A stretch of 64,000 nucleotides of DNA, taken from contig CAMTDV010000017.1 of NCBI GenBank assembly GCA_947069175.1, positions 48,927,137-48,991,136 of the forward strand. Reading direction: 5' to 3'. The DNA comes from Scalesia atractyloides (Eukaryota; Streptophyta; Magnoliopsida; Asterales; Asteraceae). A model generated the notes under the pieces. The model saw only the letters and a list, made by a program, of their open reading frames with translations. It ran no database searches and was not told the DNA's origin. Positions 58,860 to 64,000 of the stretch are shown here, one piece after another. How positions within the stretch are numbered: position 1 is the first letter of the stretch; every line of letters starts with the position of its first letter. A program made the translations under genes and the position numbers.

Positions 58860-61075
58860 ATGTCGTATATAGATCGCACGTCTATTTCTTCTGGAACTGA
58901 GCATCCTACAATGAAGGAAATAAAGTGATAAAGTATGCAGTTCGAGTCAGCAATGAAGATAAGGAGTTTTTGGTCACAGAAGCAGACATTCGAAGGGTTT
59001 TAGAGTTTAACGACGATGTAAATGATCCTATTAGCTTCGAGGAAAGGATGGTCAAGGGATGTTTCTTCAGAATGGGCTACAAAGGTCACGCAAATGAGCC
59101 AACGATGAAGAAAGGCAGTGTTCCTTTACCGTACAAGCTTCTAATTTATGCTATCATTCACGCTTTTAGTCACAGAAAAGCAGGGCTTGACGATATCCAA
59201 CATTACATGGCATGCATGATTACTGCTTTGGTTTTGAATAAGAAATTCAACTTCTCGAGAGTTATATTCAAGTTCATGGCGAAGAATATGGGAAAAGAAA
59301 GGTTGGTATTGTATCCAAGGTTTGTTCAAATGCTAATCAACGAGAAGTTCAAAGATATTACGAAAGATCCGAACGATATTCTTTATTTGAGCCACATGGA
59401 TGAAACAACATTGAAGAAGCTAAAGATTTATCAAAAACAAAATTCAGCACCTGTTGGAAAGCCTGTATTTGGTGCAATCGTTAAAGCAGATTATGTCGCG
59501 CCACCAGAGAACAAATGGAGGAAAGATGGCAGCGGTGATGAGAACGAAGAGGCTGAACTATTAAAGACTTTTAAAGAAAAAAGAGGCGATTGGTACATCA
59601 AAAGGGTGGTTGTTGTTCAGAAACAAAAGAGAAAAAGGGCATCGAAGAAAGTTGAGACTATGTTGATCGACGAGCCTAAGATTGATGAGAATATTCAGAA
59701 TGTTGAAGGTTCTAGCGCTGCAGCAAACGTTGAAAGTCAAGATAAAGATGATGTTATATTTGCAACTTCTGATAAGGATGAAGAATCATCTGAAGATTCT
59801 GCTGATCTAAGATTGAAAGAAGCAGAGAAACAGAAAGAAGAGGAACGATTGAAAAAACGTGGTGAAGATCTTTACGTTCCTTCTGATGAGGCTTCCGATG
59901 AAGATCACCCAAAGAAAAAAGACAAAGCGCTCAAAGTCAAAAGTTGGAGATACAAAGAAAACCACAGGTTCTCCGAGTACACGTGGAAAGAAAAAAGCTC
60001 AAAGCCGCGGATATCTAAGTCAGAAAACAAAGAAAAGAGTTACACAAGAACCTCCTGTTTCTAGTCTGCATGATATTCCAATCATAGAATCTGTTATTCC
60101 TCCAACAACTACAACTGAAGAACCACCAACTGTTACTATTGAAGTGCCTGTTCAAAGTACTCCTATTTCAAGTCCAAAGGTTGCATCAAAGGGTACTCCA
60201 AAAGCTACTCCACCAAAGTCAAAGCAGTCTACTCCTCAAAGTGCAAGGGCTAGAGAATTTAAAGATGCTTTCGGTGAAATTCCAGATAACATTACACATC
60301 ATGTCACAGTTGATGATTTATCGCACTGGTTTGAAGATACTCCTGTCGATATGTTAGAGAAAGAATCATAGTTTTGGAGGATAAGCTTAAACAAAATGAA
60401 GTCGAGAAAGCAGATCTGGAAAAGAAAGTGAAGCAAAGTGATGTTGAGAAAGAGATTCTGCAAGACAAAGTGAAATTTCTTGAAGATGATCGAGGCTACA
60501 TGAAAGCGATGGTTGAAAGTTTAAGTGCTGCAAATGCAAAACTAGAGAAAGAGATTGCTGAGCTTCGAACAGAGAGAGATATGAATGATAGAAGATTTGC
60601 CAGGTTGCAGAAAGTGCTAACTAACAGCTTGGGCATAGATTTCAAAGAAGAATATGATCGACTTGATATTCAAGAAGTGAAAGAGAAAGCTGATAAAGAG
60701 TTAATAAAACAGGGCAAAGGCAAAGGGGTGATTGATGTGTCCCTAAAACAACAGAGGAGCCGGTGATAGAAAAGTTTGCTGAAGCTGAAAAAGCTCCTGA
60801 ATCAGAGGTTGTTATTGAAGATGTTCCTAAATTTGTATCTGTTGAAGAAAAAGAATCAGATCAGAAAGATGATGATGAGGAAGATAATGATAATGACGAC
60901 GACCCTGCAGGTGACGATACTAAAGATGATTCTGATCATGACGGTGATGATAATGATGATCAGGGGCGTTGGTTTAAAGATTGATTCTGCGAAAGTTCAT
61001 TCTGGATTTGATTTTGAAAGTTTAATCAACGATGATGCAAATATGGAGGATGAACAAAGTAAGGGGGAGCAAACA
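58860..61075 (+). pseudogene. Extra (env-like) ORF, outer copia element
   Basis: Starts at ATG 58,860; a frameshift or stop at 58,926 moves into the long frame to 60,064. The N-terminal domain matches 16,905-18,176 (MVKGCFFRMGYKG, FSHRKAGLDD, LYPRFVQMLINE). A Lys/Glu region, a second frame (59,859-60,371) with Pro/Thr/Ser-rich sequence, a coiled coil (60,374-60,766) and an acidic Asp tract (60,850-60,960) follow in the same order as the left copy. At least four frameshifts. The C-terminal folded domain is missing because another element is inserted at about 61,076. Confidence 0.8.
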
Positions 61076-62101
61076 TGTGACACCTGAGACATTTCAATCA
61101 TTTTACAGATTCAAAATGAGTTTATTTCAAAAACAAATTCACATATTCAGTCCTTGATCGATTTCAAATTCCTATACAGCATCTATAAGCGAAATCGTAA
61201 ACCGGTACGCCAACGAAGGCCGTTTAACACGACGTATACTCCGAGACAATGACACAAGCTTAACACACCCAAATAACCTTTTCATAACTTAGAAATAAGT
61301 TTTGGAGGGTTTGATGTGTCAAAAACAAGCTTATTTGATCACAGGGACTAATTACGACTAACTGCGGAAGTCTGCCGATTCTCGTAGCGACGCACACTCC
61401 GGAACAAGAACACAAGCCTACCTTAAATATCCTTCACATAACTTAGAAATAAGTTTTGAGGGCTTCGGTATGGCAAAATCACACTTTTGTAACTTCAGGG
61501 GCTATTTTGCAAATTTTGCAAAACTATGCCTTTATGCGTAAATCGCTATCCGAAACATGTACGGACATTCAAAAATTTTTGTAATCGTTGAAATATCATA
61601 TTTTAGTGATTTGAATGCAAAAATGCCATTCGTTACGCATTTACGGTCATATACGCGTTCGTTATGCTTTTTGTCGTAATTAACCGAAAACCGCGACCGT
61701 ACGATCAAACGAACTTACCTCTAGAACATTTTTGGACATATTTCAAGTTCCCTATACTTTATTGTCCTTATAAATCTTAAAAATTGGGTTGACAGGTGTT
61801 AATAGTGCCAAAACGCGTCGAAAAACAAGTTTAGAGGCTATAGGGACCATTTCTGCCAATTTTGAAATTCTGACCTTCAGGCGGGGCGCGAGTCCCTAAG
61901 CCTAAACGACTGGCGGCCCGCGAGAAGCTATCATACATAGAAAATTTAAAATAGCAAATAGCTGGCAACAGCTGTTCAATTGAGGACACTAAGCACACGA
62001 ATTTTGCCACTTCTCTTCTGCTTTGGACACATAATGGGACACTAATCCATGCCTAAACACCTTGCCCAACACTTGTCATGATTTGGTGATCTTTGGATCA
62101 T

Positions 62102-62109
62102 TATAAATA
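62102..62109 (+). promoter_or_regulatory. Possible LTR TATA box
   Basis: TATAAATA about 1 kb into the element, followed within 60 bp by a pyrimidine-rich stretch. Confidence 0.4.
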
Positions 62110-63498
62110 CCAAACTCATGTCCATTCTTGAACTATTTAATCACCTTCATATTCAAATTAGCTATAGATCAGAATTGCAACCACCTTGGAGCTTTCTCTG
62201 GTGATCTTTGATCAATCCTTTGTGTTTGTAAGTGTTCCTTCATGTCTTGTTCAATTATTATAGCTTACATGAACTAAAAATCAAACAGTTTGAGTTTTGT
62301 TTGACTTTTAGTTTTGATCATGAATTGATCAAGATATAGCTCAATTGAAACTTACAATATGATGGTAATCAAGGCGGTTATGATCCCTAAAAATCATGCC
62401 TACTGATTCTCACCATTTCTTGTTATTTTGACAAGTCAAAGTTTCAGTCAAAATGCAATTTTTGCGCATTTTGCAACGGATCTGTTTTTCGGGTATCAAA
62501 ACAGGCTGTTTTGATGCCAAAATATTTTTATAAACTTATTTAGACATGTCGCAACATATCAAATTATTCGCCTTTGTTAAAATGCCTATTTAGAATCAAA
62601 AAGCCTAGCGGTTTGACCACCGCTTTGACTTTCAAATCTGACCCATTTGGTCAACTTTAGGATCCGACCAAAACCATTATCATGACCATAATATCATAGG
62701 GAATAACTCTCTGAGGTTATACCTTATGGTCATACCATTTGGATAGTCAAATGATAAGTCGACTATGTATTCTTTAAAATGCCGAAAATGCGCTTTTTAC
62801 ACATAAATTAGTTTTAAACATATACGAACTTATTTTGACATCTAAACTGATTTCACAACTTAAATAAACTGATTTTGACATATTAGACTTGTTATAGGAC
62901 ATATTTTACCATCTGAACCCTAGTTACGTTTATGACCCGTTAAAGTGGCGTAAACCACTATAGCGGGCCGTATCAAGCCAAAACCTTTTGAAATAATTCC
63001 AAATCAGAATGTTAGGTAATATGAACCACATTATACAAGATCCAACTCTTGTTGGTTTATACCCTTCATTCTATCTGATTTCTCATTTTCAAGTTTCGAC
63101 ACTAACATTATATTTATCCGATACACTAGGAACCACTTCAACACTTGAACTCTTGATCCTTTGAGCTTTGTTATATCATTTGAACAAGATCTATACGCTA
63201 TCCCAGGCGAGTACATTGCTACCCTCTTTTATGTTTTCCAAATGCTTTTTGGGTGATTCATACGTGTAATCAATTTTTCTTAAATGTATGGCATGTATAT
63301 GTTTACTAAGTGCTTTTTGTGTGTTATTTCCGATTATGCAACATGACGATTGATGGTACGATATTTAAAGAGGTCTTTTAGGGCCTATATCTTTGTAAAA
63401 TCTTTCTATCTTCATAGTTAGATTCTCAAAGGATGTCTGAAGTACGCTCTTAAATCTTTCTATCTTTATAGTAAGATTTCTAAGAAGTACTTTATGAG

Positions 63499-63610
63499 AA
63501 ACAATGAACGATGAACAATGAACAATGAACAATGGACGATGAAAAATGAACGATGAACGATGAAAAATGAATGATGAACAATGAACGATGAACAATGAAC
63601 GATGAACAAT
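63499..63610. repeat. Minisatellite of ATGAACRA units
   Basis: About 110 bp of 8-bp units alternating ATGAACAA and ATGAACGA, with one-base variants. Confidence 0.85.
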
Positions 63611-63672
63611 TGGTTTATGTGTAGAATTGTTGGTGATTTAGATAACAAAACTAGAGTAATATAATAAGAACA

Positions 63673-63707
63673 TGGTGGATACGCCGCTGGTACTTCCTAT
63701 ATATAAG
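63673..63707 (+). repeat. Single copy of TATATATAAG module
   Basis: GGTGGATACGCCGCTGGTAC followed by TTCCTATATATAAG, the same core as the six modules at 48.5-50.0 kb. Here it faces right. The outer inverted ends are lost. Confidence 0.85.
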
Positions 63708-63765
63708 TGTGCTTATTGTATTACCTTTCGTAGCCTTATCCAAATCACCATTAGGATTATGATTT

Positions 63766-64000
63766 TATGATACAAGTTGACAAGACAATGTGACAAGGCT
63801 TATTTCCTATTACATCTACCTATCTTTATAGTTAGATATGTGTGGAATGTTTAAGGTACTAATTGGTAGTCCTTGATTGGATTCTGTGTACTTTAATGCG
63901 TATATGTGATACAAATTGACAAGACAATGTGACAAGGCTTATTTCCTATTACGTCTACCTATCTTTATAGTTAGATATGTGTGGAATGTTTAAGGTACTA
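63766..64000 (+). repeat. Tandem repeat of about 141 bp
   Basis: The unit GATACAAGTTGACAAGACAA...GTTTAAGGTACTA occurs at 63,768-63,861 and 63,909-64,000. It includes CTATCTTTATAGTTAGAT, whose variants also lie near 63,403 and 63,456. Confidence 0.85.

Larger units (their letters stand above)
33690..61075 (+). mobile_element. SIRE-like Ty1/copia element, outer host of nest
   Basis: 5' LTR 33,690-34,091, leader with palindromes, gag, protease, integrase, reverse transcriptase, RNase H, spacer, extra ORF. It is interrupted at 41,408/56,128 by a second copia element and at about 61,076 by another LTR element. The 3' LTR is not in the window. Without the inner insert the visible part is about 12.7 kb. 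Many stops and frameshifts show it is inactive. Confidence 0.9.
61076..64000 (+). mobile_element. LTR element entering extra ORF, partial
   Basis: The break in the extra ORF is followed by TGTGACACCTGAGAC, a plausible LTR start. No primer-binding site occurs before the window ends, so either the LTR exceeds 2.9 kb or the sequence is another class. It has no supportable ORF. The 63.67-kb repeat links it to the gag-only gypsy family. Confidence 0.5.

Noticed and set aside
63365..63648. Repetitive minus-strand proteins rich in FIVHCSS
   Set aside because: They are translations of the ATGAACRA minisatellite.

Overview
This is a nuclear plant window made mostly of nested retrotransposons around two host genes. 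A eudicot is certain enough from the genes. An Asteraceae origin is likely: I recognise the gag and extra-ORF types of its SIRE-like copia elements from that family, but this is recall, not a search. All copia and gypsy primer-binding sites match plant initiator tRNA-Met (TGGTATCAGAG/C).

Left block (1-20,058). A minus-strand Ty1/copia SIRE-like gag runs off the left edge. Its 5' LTR (3,266-3,664) also serves as the 3' LTR of a second minus-strand copia derivative. That derivative (3,266-20,058) has no gag or pol, only a large extra ORF in the position called env-like. Its right end is a 402-bp LTR joined head-to-head to an inverted 266-bp LTR piece. A complete Ty3/gypsy chromovirus of Tekay/Del type (3,847-14,622, duplicated target TTGTC) sits inside the last part of the extra ORF.

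Middle block (20,059-33,678). This is the host gene island. It holds AT-rich spacer, a hAT-type MITE, a Harbinger-type MITE, an EXORDIUM-like gene (minus, single exon), and N-acetylglucosaminyltransferase I (minus, 18 exons, 443 codons, one AT-AC U12-type intron). A Mutator-like element with long inverted ends and a third MITE follow upstream of it.

Right block (33,690-64,000). A plus-strand SIRE-like copia element starts at 33,690 with gag, protease, integrase and reverse transcriptase. Its RNase H is split by a second, gag-only copia element of the same superfamily (41,409-56,127, duplicated target GATTT). That one is split in turn by a minus-strand gypsy element that kept gag but lost pol (46,782-54,855, a TR-GAG type). 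The outer element resumes at 56,128 with the rest of RNase H, a palindrome-rich spacer and the extra ORF. At about 61,076 the extra ORF is cut by another, unfinished LTR element that runs off the right edge.

The most unusual signals are four. (1) Arrays of tRNA-like modules with Pol III A and B boxes lie inside the gypsy LTRs. (2) Arrays of a 16-bp palindrome (AAGTTCGNNCGAACTT) lie ahead of both gag and the extra ORF, and in the U3, of every copia element. (3) The extra ORF has no visible membrane features. (4) A 61-bp inverted-repeat module with an internal TATATATAAG is repeated six times where pol should be in the gag-only gypsy element. Boundaries and LTR differences were read by eye.
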